A stretch of 64,000 nucleotides of DNA from Linderina pennispora (lineage: Eukaryota > Kickxellomycota > Kickxellomycetes > Kickxellales > Kickxellaceae): NCBI RefSeq assembly GCF_002104995.1, contig NW_024468260.1, positions 665,004 to 729,003 on the forward strand. The letters are read 5' to 3'. The position numbers were made by a program, and so were the translations under genes. Below, one piece after another: positions 22,899-34,900 of the stretch. Under the pieces are notes generated by a model. The model did no database searches. It saw nothing but the letters and a program-made list of their open reading frames with translations, and was not told where the DNA came from. How positions within the stretch are numbered: the stretch's first letter is position 1; each line of letters starts with the position of its first letter.

Positions 22899-24377
22899 TC
22901 ACTCGGTCTTGGTTCTGGCTGATGGTTGCACGGGCAGCCCCAGCAGCGGGGCAGCCAGCGGCACAAGCGCTGCCAGCGCCGGCCAGAACACGCGCGGATC
23001 GCCGCCCACCGCAGCCTTGGTCAAGACCAGATCACCTGCCAGGAACCCCGCGATCGCAATATAGTTGGGGCGTCGGTGGTCTGGCTGCGTCAGCTGAGAG
23101 CCCACCAGGCCGATTCCCAGCAACAGCATATGTGCCACAAGCATCATGCCCGAATCGCCCGGATGCGTGCGCAGCAGGTACGTCGCGGAGACCGCCGCAA
23201 TGCCACCAGGCAGGAGCAGCCATGCCGACGTATCGTACCGGCCGATGCTCGGGCGGCTGACCAGCAGCCTCAGCACCTTGAGCGACTCCATCGCCATGGC
23301 GCCCACACGGCCCACACGCAATGCCTGGTCCACAGCCGCAATGCCGCTGGACGGCATAGCCATGCCAAGCAGAGCCGCCGCAAAGCAGAACACCGAGGAC
23401 ACATACGAGACGCCGGTGAGCGGCACACTGGTCCACACAAGAATCTGGCTCTGGCGCCAAAATGCCTCGCCCAGAATGCGCGCAGCCGCCATAGCCGCCA
23501 TTGCGTAGTATACAGGCCGGCTGTGGTCCAGCACCGAGACCACCAGGTTGCGCGCCAGCTCGAGCAGCGGCTCAGGGTCCTCCTCCTGCACAAGCCGCTG
23601 GTTGAATCGGATCCACGCCAAGCTGACTGCCGACAGATCGACCTCGACGTCCAGGTGCGTGGCATTCAGTGGTGCCTCACCGCTGACGTCCAGGTGGTCG
23701 CTGAGCGGCGTCCAGCGCTCGGGCAGGTCGGCGCCCTTATACGTCGGGTTGCTCCACAGAATCGGTCGGTACACGCGGCGCTCGTCGGGGGTGTAGTACG
23801 TGAACTCCAGCAGCCGGCTGAGGTCGCGCGGCGCCTTCCACATCTCAAAGTGGTTGTCGTCCAGCACATACTCCCACACCACACGCGTGTTGCCGTGTGC
23901 CACATAGTGCGATAGGTTGCCGTGCAAGGCCCGCGGCTTGATCAGATCAGTCGACCCGTAAATTGCGAACCGGTCATTCATCGCTGGGTGCGGCTCCATT
24001 GCGCCCGCCTCCTGCATGATTAGGTGCAGGTACATTGTGCGGAACCCGTCGTTGCGCACCTGCTCGGGGATTGCCACCCGCACTGTCTTGGAGAAGTGTG
24101 CCCGCGTGTCGCGCACGTCCAGGTCCTTGACCTGCCACACCATCTGCGCGTCACGGAAGAAATTTGCCCGGTCGGCGTAGAAGCTCGGCACATCTGTTGC
24201 GTACAGCACAAAGTCGTACTTCATCGGGTCGCGCCACCCAATGCGGTGCGGCTGCTGCGTCCCGCTGGTATCCAGCTTCTTGGGCGTCAGCTCTTGGTAG
24301 TACTCGTGCACAGACCAGAACAGATATCCGGCACACAGGTAGGGCACCAGGCCCAGCGTGTTTGACAGCAATTTCAT
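22899..24377 (-). CDS. CLPTM1-family multi-pass membrane protein
   Basis: A 492-aa protein. One N-terminal membrane helix (MKLLSNTLGLVPYLCAGYLF) is followed by a lumenal domain of about 240 residues with IPEQVRNDGFRTMYLHLIMQ and later YYTPDERRVYRPILW, and then by several hydrophobic helices in the C-terminal half. This order (anchor, large beta-rich domain containing a YLH-type strand, helical C-terminus) resembles CLPTM1/CLPTM1L proteins, ER membrane proteins linked to glycolipid scrambling in the GPI pathway. The start is ATG 24377, since the 30 upstream open codons lack any signal and look like leader. The frame is intact and there is no intron. Family assignment is by motif memory only; an unrelated membrane protein cannot be excluded. 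Confidence 0.5.
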   Translation of the reverse strand: MKLLSNTLGLVPYLCAGYLFWSVHEYYQELTPKKLDTSGTQQPHRIGWRDPMKYDFVLYATDVPSFYADRANFFRDAQMVWQVKDLDVRDTRAHFSKTVRVAIPEQVRNDGFRTMYLHLIMQEAGAMEPHPAMNDRFAIYGSTDLIKPRALHGNLSHYVAHGNTRVVWEYVLDDNHFEMWKAPRDLSRLLEFTYYTPDERRVYRPILWSNPTYKGADLPERWTPLSDHLDVSGEAPLNATHLDVEVDLSAVSLAWIRFNQRLVQEEDPEPLLELARNLVVSVLDHSRPVYYAMAAMAAARILGEAFWRQSQILVWTSVPLTGVSYVSSVFCFAAALLGMAMPSSGIAAVDQALRVGRVGAMAMESLKVLRLLVSRPSIGRYDTSAWLLLPGGIAAVSATYLLRTHPGDSGMMLVAHMLLLGIGLVGSQLTQPDHRRPNYIAIAGFLAGDLVLTKAAVGGDPRVFWPALAALVPLAAPLLGLPVQPSARTKTE

Positions 24378-25477
24378 CTTTGTATTAGAATGGAGAGGGC
24401 AAGGGAGGGAGAAAGTACAGGAGAGTGGAGGAGGGCTACGTTGTAGCTTGTTCTCGGGCAATAACAAGGGATCACCCTCGTTTTATTCCAAGAAGCGGTC
24501 CCGCCTTGCTGCCCAGTTTTGCAAATCGTGCTCTTAAAAGCCTGTCACGAGTTGCGCTGTCCGCTGCTCCGCTCTTCTCCAGAAGCCCCGGACCAGCTCC
24601 AGGAGCCGGCTCACAGCCTGCCCAGTGCGAGTTGCCGTAAACGGCTCGCCGCCCACCCCCTGTGTTTCGTGGCACCGAGTCATGATCCTGGGACATGTAG
24701 TGTCCCTTCCATCACCGGGTAATGGTCCAATATGTTTATTTTTGCCACAAAGGAACCCGCTGGGGGAGGACCTTGCGTGTTGTTGGAATCACGCTGTCAT
24801 TAGTAATGGATTTCTAGAAACTTTCCACACATGCATGCGGCCAGTTTTTCTTGTTCTTTTGGCTGAGTGGCCGTTTCCAGCTGCGTCGCTCCAGCTGTTC
24901 GTCCCCTCCCTCATTGTCTCTGGGTGCAATAAATCAGACGCAGAGAAGCCCATTGCCATGTATGTGGAATTCTACACAAGGAATATCCGAACTCACCAAA
25001 TCTTTTCGCTGTGTATGCCAAGTCCGGGGCTCTGCAAAAATAATAGCGTGTGCGGGAAACATGGGACACGTCATGACACCAGAATTCACAGGATTATTGC
25101 AATGAGCCTGCCAAGCTACACTCTTGCTTGATTTTGTGCTGACTTGCTTCGTCCTTTTATCAGACGACATGCCCAGCCATACATCTTGTTGAATGCTCTC
25201 TTCTCTTTGCTCCACTCTGTTATTCACCAACTCGCACGCCGCCAGCCTCCTTTCAACCCTCCCCCTTTTTTGATATCGCTACTGCCTTGCTCCATATACC
25301 ATTTTTTTGTTCCATCGAGAACCATACCACAGTCGCACACGCAGACTAACACTCACACACACAATCTACTATTTCTTTTTTGCTCTCTCCCACACGTACT
25401 TTTCATCGTGTCTCGCACTCTTCTACTTTTTTTAAAAACTACTTTGCACTATTTCGCTTCTTACACACTTGCCATTC
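24378..25477. other. Divergent promoter region
   Basis: 1.1 kb between divergent genes. Its right half (about 25140-25470) is strongly pyrimidine-rich with CACA runs, typical of a fungal promoter or 5' UTR leading into ATG 25478. No gene is supported. Confidence 0.5.
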
Positions 25478-26902
25478 ATGTTTGAAGGCTTTTCAAGAGG
25501 CTACCTACCAGAAAACTTTTACTCTGACCGGCTGGTGTTCAAGCCAAAGCCGCCTGCAATAAAGACTTCTCCGTATCCAAACAAAATCGAGGTCGGGGGC
25601 CGCTGCTACTATGCAATTATCGTTAACAAATCCCGCGCCCGCCTGCAGGACGCCTATGCGTGGATGAGCACGCACCCGTATATCCGAATAAACTATGTCG
25701 GTCCGGTAGCCGGAAACGCCTTTACCGGGAACATTGTGGTTGAAGCGTACCAGTCACCAGAGCGCAGCTACGTCATGGTCGTCTGCCGCGCCGCGACTCA
25801 GGGCGACGAGCAAACCAACCAGATCATGCAGTCGCACGGATACTCGCAGCGCCGCGGGCCCTGCCCCGCCCCCATCTCCGCCATTATCTGCCGCTCCGGG
25901 GTCAACCTGCAGAGCGTCTGGCAAGTGGCTCAGCCTGCACCGCGGCCGCCTCGCATATCCTGGTCAACGAGCAATTTATCCGCAACACCATCGCCATCAC
26001 CCGCCCGCCGTTGCGCGACAGTGACCTGAACCGCCCGTTTGATGACGCTGCCCCAGTCTCTAGCAGGTACGTTTTGTATGATGAGTTCAACACCCGCCAG
26101 GCGCGCAACCTGCAAGGGCCCGTGCGCTCCAACTCCAGCCTACAGCACTACATGCGTCGCCAGCTGCCCCGCCACCACCCTTCGCACGAGTCGGTCGATT
26201 CGATGCTGCCCGCCTACGAGCCGCCGCCGCCCTCGATACACAGCTCAATTCCTGAGGAACTCCGCGCCGAGATCGAGGAAATCCAGCGCCTGCAGGCCGA
26301 GGTTGCCAGTGGCGATCACGAGTTCCTGAGCAGCAGTAGCGGCTCAGCCGAGCTTTCGTCCAGTGAAAGCGCGAGCGACTCGGACGAAGACGGCACATCA
26401 ACTTACCTGCGCATCGTGCCCCAGGCATCGCCGCCACAATACTGGGACATTGCCGACGACACAGAGTACGGCCGCCTGCACACTACTTAACGAAGCCTCG
26501 TCTCTAAGAGCCGAACCGCCAGCTATTGCTGATTCAGTGGAGCCGCCCAACACCCAGCCTGCCGAGGCTGCAGGCCAGTCTGCCCCGACATTCACCAGGA
26601 CATTCACTCGCTCGATGCCTATGCTCGTCAGCATCCTGGACGAAGGTGACGAGATCGAGGCCAGCATTGCGCAGTACCGCCAGCGCGTAATCGCCGATAG
26701 CAATAATGCTGTCATGGAGCCATCGGATATCGAGCCACCGCCTGTCACCTCATCATCGCAAACGCGTGCTGCGCACTCTGCCTCCAACAGCAACAGCCTA
26801 TTCAGTGGTATCAACCAGCACATGCGCCGGTCGCGTCTGTCGGCAAAAACGAACCCGGAGTATGGGAAGCGAAATTGGTTTTCGCGCCTGCTAAACATGT
26901 AG
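25478..26902 (+). CDS. Unrecognised protein with ordered N-terminus and disordered tail, frame-broken
   Basis: About 475 residues. An N-terminal region of about 190 residues (MFEGFSRGYLPENFYSDRLV, then KIEVGGRCYYAIIVNKSRA and NIVVEAYQSPERSYVMVVC) has beta-rich character. A low-complexity Pro/Ser/Glu/Asp-rich tail follows, with acidic serine clusters and a basic end (YGKRNWFSRLLNM). I do not recognise the family. The frame changes near 25920, where an A-rich segment continues as SHILVNEQFIRNTIAI, and near 26487, each by one base. Both flanks read as protein, so I take it as one gene with apparent indels. The start is the first ATG after the pyrimidine-rich leader; the stop is TAG 26900-26902. 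Confidence 0.55.
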
Positions 26903-27028
26903 ATATTTCTCATTTTTTGCTGGTAGCTGCTTTTCTAATCTAATTGGCAGTGCCCAAGCGTGCGTGATTTCTTGTACCACGTGTGCAGCGTTGGCAACAT
27001 GGCTATACTGCAGGCTGCTGGCCCGCGT

Positions 27029-27340
27029 ATGATCCAGGCCAGCGGCAGCCCGTTTCCGCAGTAGGATCCGCGCATGTCGGGGTGCTCTATCGGTTCAGAC
27101 ATTCCTGCCAACTAGACGGAGCACCCTGCCGCCATGGCGGGCCAGACTGGTGTGTTGAATATGTTTCCAGATAAGCAGATCTTAGAATAGATTGCTGAGA
27201 TCATTGCCACCACTGATCTAGTAGCTATCACCAAGAAGCAGCTACGCAAGCGGAATATGTCCTGATTCAGCATTTAGGTTGAGGTAGCCAGTACCTGCTA
27301 GGACTTCATCAACCAGTGTATTGGCCAGGAGCTGCATAAA
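27029..27340 (+). pseudogene. Chitin synthase C-terminal (DEK_C-type) relic
   Basis: One continuous frame interrupted by several stops (TAG 27062-27064, 27113-27115, 27188-27190, then TGA and more). It reads MIQASGSPFP, later GVLNMFPDKQILE, stop, IAEIIATTDLVAITKKQLRK and finally DFINQCIGQELHKY. The layout (Pro-flanked helix, DL-x-x-(I/V)TKK helix, final helix with FIN-x-x-I) is the DEK_C tail seen at the C-terminus of fungal chitin synthases with myosin or CHS domains. The catalytic part is absent here. The frame is maintained despite the stops, so nonsense substitutions rather than indels killed it. Confidence 0.5.
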
Positions 27341-28527
27341 TACAGACAACCATTAGTATATTTCAGCAGTTCTTGATAATTCTTACAATATTAGCGCAGC
27401 GGAGGCAATGGCAGTTAACTAGGCACCAAGCCAATAGGGGCTATATGTCGTCTCAGTCAATAGATTCATCACTGAAGGAATAAATGGGCAGACAAACAAA
27501 ATGGTCCACAGCTTAGATCTTTGGTTCACTGCATCATGAAGGCCGATATCCAGCTCTATGATACAAAAAATGGCAAGACAGGGGCTGTTGTATGTGAGAT
27601 GTGACCGCTCGCCACGCCAGCATGACAGCTGATTCAACACGTCAGCAAATCGAAATACCAACAAGAACTGCACAGCGGGCTCTACAATATGTAGGTGTTG
27701 TTGTGATTAATATGCTATGCAAACTACTGTATCTAAAGGCACTCTAGTATGCATAACTGTTTCGCAGCTGGCAGGAGCAGCCAAATATAAAACACATTGC
27801 TGCCACAATCCACACGTTTTCTCAGGTCTCCTCATTACTCTTCATTTCCTTCATCCTTTTCTCCCATTTTCCGTACTAACCTTTCAAGTGCTAGTAGTAT
27901 TTCATTTGTGCCGCTTGTCAAATACCTTGCACTGAGCATATTTTTGTCTGTAGTTCTAGGTGTTCTTGGCGCAAGCTTGTCGATGTGGGTGTAATCGGAG
28001 TTGGCCCAGTTGCTGGGTACTAGGGTTCGGCAGGACTCGCGGACGCAGGGGTGGCCTGCCGTAGGGGTCTTATTGGAATCATGCAGTAGGTGAGGAGTGC
28101 TGGGCCTGTTGAGCCCTGGGACTGGTGGGTAGGGGGTTGCATCGCTGTATTTCGACTGTATCCGGCTAGCAGTGGCTAGCACCCTCCGTTCTGCGAGTCA
28201 CGCGGTTGGATTTTAGGTGCAGTCTGCTCATCCCAGCCAAGTGTATTGTATGCTCCATAGGTGTGCCAATTTGCTGCGTCTACAGAGTATGTGCTTTCAC
28301 GCGCACCAAGCATACGATCTACAGCATGGCATTGATTTGAGTGGTTGCTCCTTCAAAATAAGTGAAAACGGGTTGTCGGCTCAGTCAGCATATCTACGGG
28401 CGACACCGGCGATTCCGTGCCTGTTGGCTACTACCGGCTGTATAAATTGCTGGGTGTAGCCTGGCTCCTGTACAGGATTTCTTTTCTGCTCATATACTCA
28501 AAATCCGCCCTATTTGCCTAACCAATT
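27341..28527. other. Intergenic region upstream of the MFS permease relic
   Basis: 1.2 kb with no supported gene, containing pyrimidine-rich stretches near 27830-27900. Confidence 0.4.
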
Positions 28528-30002
28528 ATGTCTGTTCAAAAGCCAGCAACACCAGTCTCTGATCCTGAGAAGCATGCTCTCCCGACCTCTGATGGCACCG
28601 AAAATCTCTCGCCGGAGGAAGAGCTGATACTCCAAAGCTATCTGCGGAAAACTGGACCTGCGCCTAGCTATCTTTATCTGCTTTCGGCTATATTACGTCT
28701 TTTCTAAACAAGTCCGCAATTTCGTACGCCAAAATCGACGGATTCGAAGAGCAGCTCAGCATGCACGGCACCCAATACAACACGCTGCTTGGCCTGTCAA
28801 CCGCTGTGTTTTTGGTGTTCCAGATCCCGCTCAACTTTCTGTTCCGCAAGCTGGGTGCGCGCAAGTATATGCCAACCACGCTGTTCCTCTCTGGGTGCCT
28901 CAGTGTGCTCGTTCTTGCAATCAAGAACTATGGCGGGTTTTTGGCCATCCGTCTTATTGAGGGCGTGTTCTTGTCAGGATTTACATGCAGCGTCTTTTAC
29001 TCGTTGTCGCTATGGTATCCGCAAAAGTACCTCGTCACCCGCGTAAGCTGGGTCATTGCCTCGTCGATGCATCTCGGGAATCATCTATGCGGTTATGGCT
29101 ATCGCATTTTCGTATGTCCATACCAAGCCCTTGCATTCATGGCAGTGGATGTACTTTTTCTTTGGTCTGCTAGCCATCGCCTCGGGAATCTATGGATATG
29201 TCTTCACCAGCGACTACCCAGACACTGCAAAGTATCTGAATGACGAGGAGAGAGAACTAATCGGCAGGATTCTGCGCACTACCCACATGCTTACCAGCGA
29301 CAGGTCGGCTATTTCGAGGAAGCAGGTTATTCAGGGTATGACTGACTGGCGCCTTGATGATGTTTATGGTCATCGATTTTGCAAACAACTACTGTTCATC
29401 GACAGCTATAAATTGGGCGCCAATAATCTTGAAAAGCGTTGGTTACAGCACGACCGTGACCGCCGGCCTCATGCTGATTCCTGCAATCCTCGCCTTCATC
29501 ATGATCATGCTGGCCAATTTTTTTGTCCGCAAACTGGGCAAGATTGGCTACTTCCAAATCCTCATGTCAGTCCATGTCCACAGCTATATTGCTTATTGGC
29601 GTTGCCGGTGCGCAAAGCAAGATTGCACGCACCATATCAGTATGTCTGCTTCCTCTCTTCACTGGCTCAGCAGTAGTTGTTGGCCCTGCCTGGCTCAATG
29701 TCAATCAGCGCGGTGCCGATAGAAGCGCTCTCTCAAATGGGTTTGCCATTGTTGCCACCTCTCTTGGCGGCACTGCAAATGGATATGCGTATCTAAACAG
29801 CGATGCGCCACTTTACATCAAGGGCAACTCGTCAAACTTTGCCTTGACCGGCGTGGCCATCATTTGCACCGTCATTCTAATGGTCAATTTTAAAAAGGAG
29901 AACCGCAGGCGTGATCAGAATCCCATGGATGCGTCGCACATGCCTCCTGACGAGATTGCCGCACTAGGAAACGATAGCCCCATGTTCCGCTACACACTCT
30001 AA
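28528..30002 (+). pseudogene. MFS permease, ACS (Dal5/Tna1-like) type, broken
   Basis: About 490 codons of an anion:cation-symporter-type MFS protein, a family importing nicotinate, allantoate, vitamins or similar organic anions. It begins MSVQKPATPVSDPEKHA. The membrane part includes DGFEEQLSMHGTQYNTLLGL, which matches the TM1-TM2 region of the ACS family, then FLFRKLGARKYMP and FLAIRLIEGVFLSGF. It ends with SNGFAIVATSLGG and NFKKENRRRD before TAA 30000-30002. The frame changes at least four times (near 28680, 29085, 29350 and 29570-29600). Frame loss comes early, inside the first helix, so no normal transporter can be made unless the assembly is wrong at each site. Confidence 0.7.
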
Positions 30003-31962
30003 CCTAGGTAGCAAATAAAGTAAAGATAATAGCTGTTGCGATACGAGTAAATTAATGTTGTATATAACTAGGGACAGTACAGAAACTGAGACTTAAAACT
30101 ACGCGGGCATGAGCTAAACTATATAGTAGAACCACTATACCCTTGTGTAAGCGCTGTGGTGTGGATTTAGGAATCAAGATCAGTATTGTAACAATAGCAG
30201 CATTACAAAAGCAAAACCTTATGAAGGATCGTCTATTCGAGGGTGTCAGTTCGGAACTAGCATGAGTAATATAAATAGAGCCATTAGTAATAGTACGTCC
30301 TTCGCATGCATATATGTAATTTGTTGAGACAGGAATGGGGGTAGTGATGGTGGTCACTCAAACCCTAATGTTCACCATCGGCTTGAGCTGACATCGCTAC
30401 GATTAAGCATGTAATTTTGATATGCTTAGCTAGGTGTCTATGCTATTCAGTTCATTTTCATCAACACCATGTACCAGCAGATGCTTCAAGCAGTACTATT
30501 GAAATCTCAAACTACTGACAATAGCTTTAGTGTTGTGGTACTCAATAGCAGATACAGGTATTGTGCAAAAAATAACCTGCACGCCTGATAGCATGTGAGG
30601 TAGTAGCATGAGCGTCGTCATGTCTAGCCAGAGCGAATGCCATCTACCAATATATTAGATTTGCCCTGTCACCGAGTAATTTCCAGAAAAGACAATCTAG
30701 TACTTTCACAAAAGCCCTTCGTCATAGCGTTTGAATGTCCCGCCTCTATATTTTCTGTCCAAACCTGACTCGGTGTAGCCCAGGGTTGCTCGTTATTGGA
30801 GCTACAATGCAGCTTTATATATTAGACAACACACCAAGTTCAGACAATCACTGATTCTCATGTGTGTTTAAGAGGTATAAAGTGTTCAGGCATTATTCAG
30901 AGGTGCCATCAGGGAGCTCATGCAGTTGAGCAATACCGGATCCCCGAGCCCCTCAAAGTGCTGTGTTGTTTGCATATGTGGCAGGTGTGCTTTGTAGGCT
31001 CAATCTGTGCACGCAATATTTGCTTGGCTCCAAATTGTTGGTTGTATTTCTAGAAAAGCATCATGCGCTAAAAATTTGCTCACAAGAAATAACAATGCTC
31101 TGCGAGCCTGTGTTGACCTTATTTTTGGTGGCGTTGGGTTTACTCATTGTCGTTTAATATGTGGTTGCATTTAGAATGTGTTGCCAACCAAAGTAAATAT
31201 ATTATGTTTTCCCTACAGGCTAGGTCCGAAGGGATACAGGAACACTGCCGATTGCAGACACGGGAGCTTGTAGATACTCATGAATAAGAGCGGCCAGTAC
31301 TCATTTACAATAGCAGTTAGGAATACAGTATGGTATGTATTATGCACTATGCTAACTGTAGCAGCAAAGGAAATGTTGCCCTTGTAGCCCGAAAACAGCT
31401 TGTACGCGTTCAAAGCTCGCATAAACTATGTTTTAGAAAATTTGCCACTGGTAAGCAGCCATACTTGAAACTTGGCACAAGTGCACTTGGTCGTGAACCA
31501 AATCACTTGTTCACACGCCTCTTTACAGCCGCTGTTGATTCTTCAGGTGGCATGTCCATTAGAATAGTGCTCCTACATCTCAGCTGCTGACAACAGACTT
31601 GTGCCTCTCTGAATTGTATTTGCACTATTTCTTGCACATGGGCTTGGGGACAAGGCATCTGTTTTCACACAAAGCTTCCATAGGGTGTGCGTTTGATGCC
31701 AGGGCCTTTGAGCGAGTGTTTTTACTATAGCTGAACATAGTTTGCAGATTGTCTCGACTTGTCAGGTACAGTGATATCAACCACAGGCAGACACAGCAAA
31801 GCAGCGCATTGCTGCAATGAGTATGCCACAACTTTATACAAATACATACTAGCTAGCCCAAAAAACTCCAGATACATTCCATCAAGAACCTCAACAAGTT
31901 CCCTCACTTATAAGCTCTTTGTCAATTCTAACTAGTTGTCACTAAGCATCATTTTTAAACCA
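30003..31962. other. Gene-poor stretch upstream of the fatty acid synthase
   Basis: About 1.95 kb of AT-rich sequence with only short frames. No gene, RNA or repeat is recognised except the TATA-like element near its right end. Confidence 0.5.
31907..31914 (+). promoter_or_regulatory. TATA-like element before the fatty acid synthase
   Basis: CTTATAAG about 50 bp upstream of ATG 31963. Placement fits a core promoter; there is no other support. Confidence 0.3.
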
Positions 31963-34900
31963 ATGGCTCACTACCAAGTTACTATCCATGGGATTGCTAT
32001 CAGCATCCCAGACAAGCACTCTGCCCAAGCAGAAGCTCTTGCCGCTGGTTTTCCGCTCAAGAATTCGTCACCCGAAATCGAGACTGTTGCACGCTTTGTC
32101 AACTATGCTGCAACCAAGAACACCGATGTCGCTGTCGCTGCCTTCCAGTACCTTCACCAGAAGTACTGCTCGATTGACAACATCCATGTTGTTGTCCAGC
32201 AGCTCAAACTCACGACCGAGCAAGCCCAGTCTGTCATCAAAGGATACTACTCGGTCTGGGATGTGCTTGAATCACGTGAAATGCTGCCTGATGTCCCTTG
32301 TCCCGCGCTCTTTACCGACGACAGGGTGAAACTAACTGCCATGTTTGGCGGCTACGGCGGCATGGACAACTATCTGGACGAGGCTGTCTGGCTTCTTGAC
32401 GTCTATCGCCCACTTCTTGCCGACTTTGTCGCTGAGATGGCTGAATTCCTGCTGGTCACCACGCAGGATTCGCCTTTCACACGTGTTTACACTCGGCCGA
32501 TAGACTTCATGAGCTGGCTTCTTCATCCCCGAGTCGCGTCCGAGTATGGAGCTTCTCTCCGCTGTCTATATTGCGTCGCCAATCCTAGCTCTAATCCAGC
32601 AGATGCACCTGATGGTCTTGTACAAGACACTCAGAGTTACCCCGGGCGAACTTTCTCAGTCATTCAAAAGTAGGTATCGGCAGAATTATGTGCCACATTG
32701 ACATCATTCTCTGAAACAGCTATGTACTAACTAGCCACTCCTTATTTTAGGTGTCATATCTCATAGCCAAGGCATTGGCTGTCGCGGCCATGTTTCCGAT
32801 GCTGACTGATGAAAAGTCCTTTTACGTTCAAACAAAGAAGATAATGGGCGGTCATATCTCAGGTGGCTATAGCATGCAGCTCGAAGTACCCCTCGATGTG
32901 CTAGATGCTGGTACGGCAGCTAGCTGCATTCCGTCTGATGGCAAGCCATCACCTATGGTGTCTATCCGTGGTGTTCCTCTTCCGGCGCTTGGGAAACTGA
33001 TTTCTCAGTTCAATTCATGCTGCCTATCGCCCACTGATCACGTCTACCTGGCGCTCATCAACGCTTTTGACCTATTTGTCGTCACTGGCCGTCTGACGGT
33101 TGTCACACAGTTTGTTCAGTTCCTCCGCCAGCGTTGTGCGGAGCCCAGTGCTGACCAGTCGAACATCCCGTTCTCTCAGCGCAAGCCGGTGGCGGATATC
33201 AGCTACGTGAACTCCAGTGTCGTCACCCACTGCCGTCTCTTACAAACCACTGGAGATTGGCTTCCCGGGTTTGTCCGTTGAAAGAGACTGGTCTTACAGC
33301 TGTGGCAATAATCAAGTCATTCCTCCCGTCAAAGTCAATGGCATTGACATTTCAACTGGTGTCGATCTCGATAGAGATGGTGGCGCAAGTCATTTTCACT
33401 CGTTGTCTTTGACTGGCCGTCGACCTCAAGGGAGCCGATGCTACGCATATCGTTGACTTTAGCCCCGGTGGGTTTAGCGTCTTTGCTCGGCTGGCACGCA
33501 GTATCGTTGATGGTAGTGGCGTCAACATCATTAGCTGCAGCTCGCTCGTCCCCCACAAACACCGACTTCTGGGCTCCAAGGCTGACATTTTCCAGCGAGA
33601 TATCCGCTTGGTGGTCCAGTCCGTGGATTGGAAGAGAGCATTTGGCCCCAAGCTTGTCCGAGTCAAGAGCGACAGTCAAATTCATCATCAACTCGCCGAT
33701 GTTCCATGCCTTGGGGCGTCCGCCAGTGATTGGTGTCTACTGTTGAACCGAGCTACCCTAGTGTTCAGCTGGTTGCGGCTGCCATCAACGCCGGTTATCA
33801 TGCCGAGCTCTCAACCACTGGGATCACAAGCACTGGTCAACTGCAGGGCGAGTGGCCGATCTAGTCCAGCTCATTGAACCTGGCCAGGACATTGCTCTCT
33901 GCTGTGACTATTCGAACCAGGAGCAGTGGGAGGTACTGTTCCCAGAGATTCTGCGCATGCGGCCAAGCAGGCCAGCCGATCGCTGGACTGAGTATTTCTG
34001 GCTCCTATTCCAACAGCTGCAGCAGCGACCGACATTATTGCCGGTATGCGTGACGCTGGTCTTCGTCATGTCACTCTCAAGGCTGAAACTCTGGCCGACA
34101 TTCGTGCTACGATCGCCATTTCGAAGGTGGATCGCACGTTCCCTGTCATTCTTCAGTGGATGGGTGGCCGTAACGGCGGCTACCATTCGTGGGACGACTT
34201 TTACCAGCCAATTCTCGATACCTACAGCCTGCTCCGGTTCCACAGGAACATTGTCCTTGTCGCTGGATCTGGTATTGGCGATGCGGACACTGCGATGCAG
34301 TACATGTCTGGTAGCTGGAGTGTGCCATTCGGGCGGCCACCGATGCCATTTGACGGAGTTGTGCGATTGGCTCCTGTGTCATGGTCGCAAAGGAGTCTGG
34401 TCTGTCGGATGCTGCCAAGCAGCTTATCGCTGGACACGGCTGGTGTTGGTCCCAAACGAGTGGATGGATACGTACAGCGGTGTTGCTGATAGGTGTCACA
34501 TCAATCACTGGCGAAAATGGCAAGCCAATGCACTGTTATTGCGACGCGTGCAGCTCTATTCCTCAAGGAGCTACAGGGCTCTATATTCTCACTGGCAGCT
34601 GACAAGCAGACTGAGCTTCTCCAGCAGAAGAGAGACTCCATAGTCCAGCGGCTAAACTCTGACTACATCAAGCCCTGGTTTCGGCAAAAAGGCAGACGGC
34701 TCGGTTGCTGAGCTACAGGATATGACATACTCTGAGGTCATCGCCATAGAATGACCGAGCTCATGTACGTCGATGACAAGTCGTGCTGGATTGACCCCAG
34801 CCTTTGCCTCCTTGTCTACGACTTTATCAAGCGTGTAGAAGATCGCTTCAGCGGATGTGCGCGCGAGTATTTCATTCGCCACCACTTGGGAGCTTGGTGA

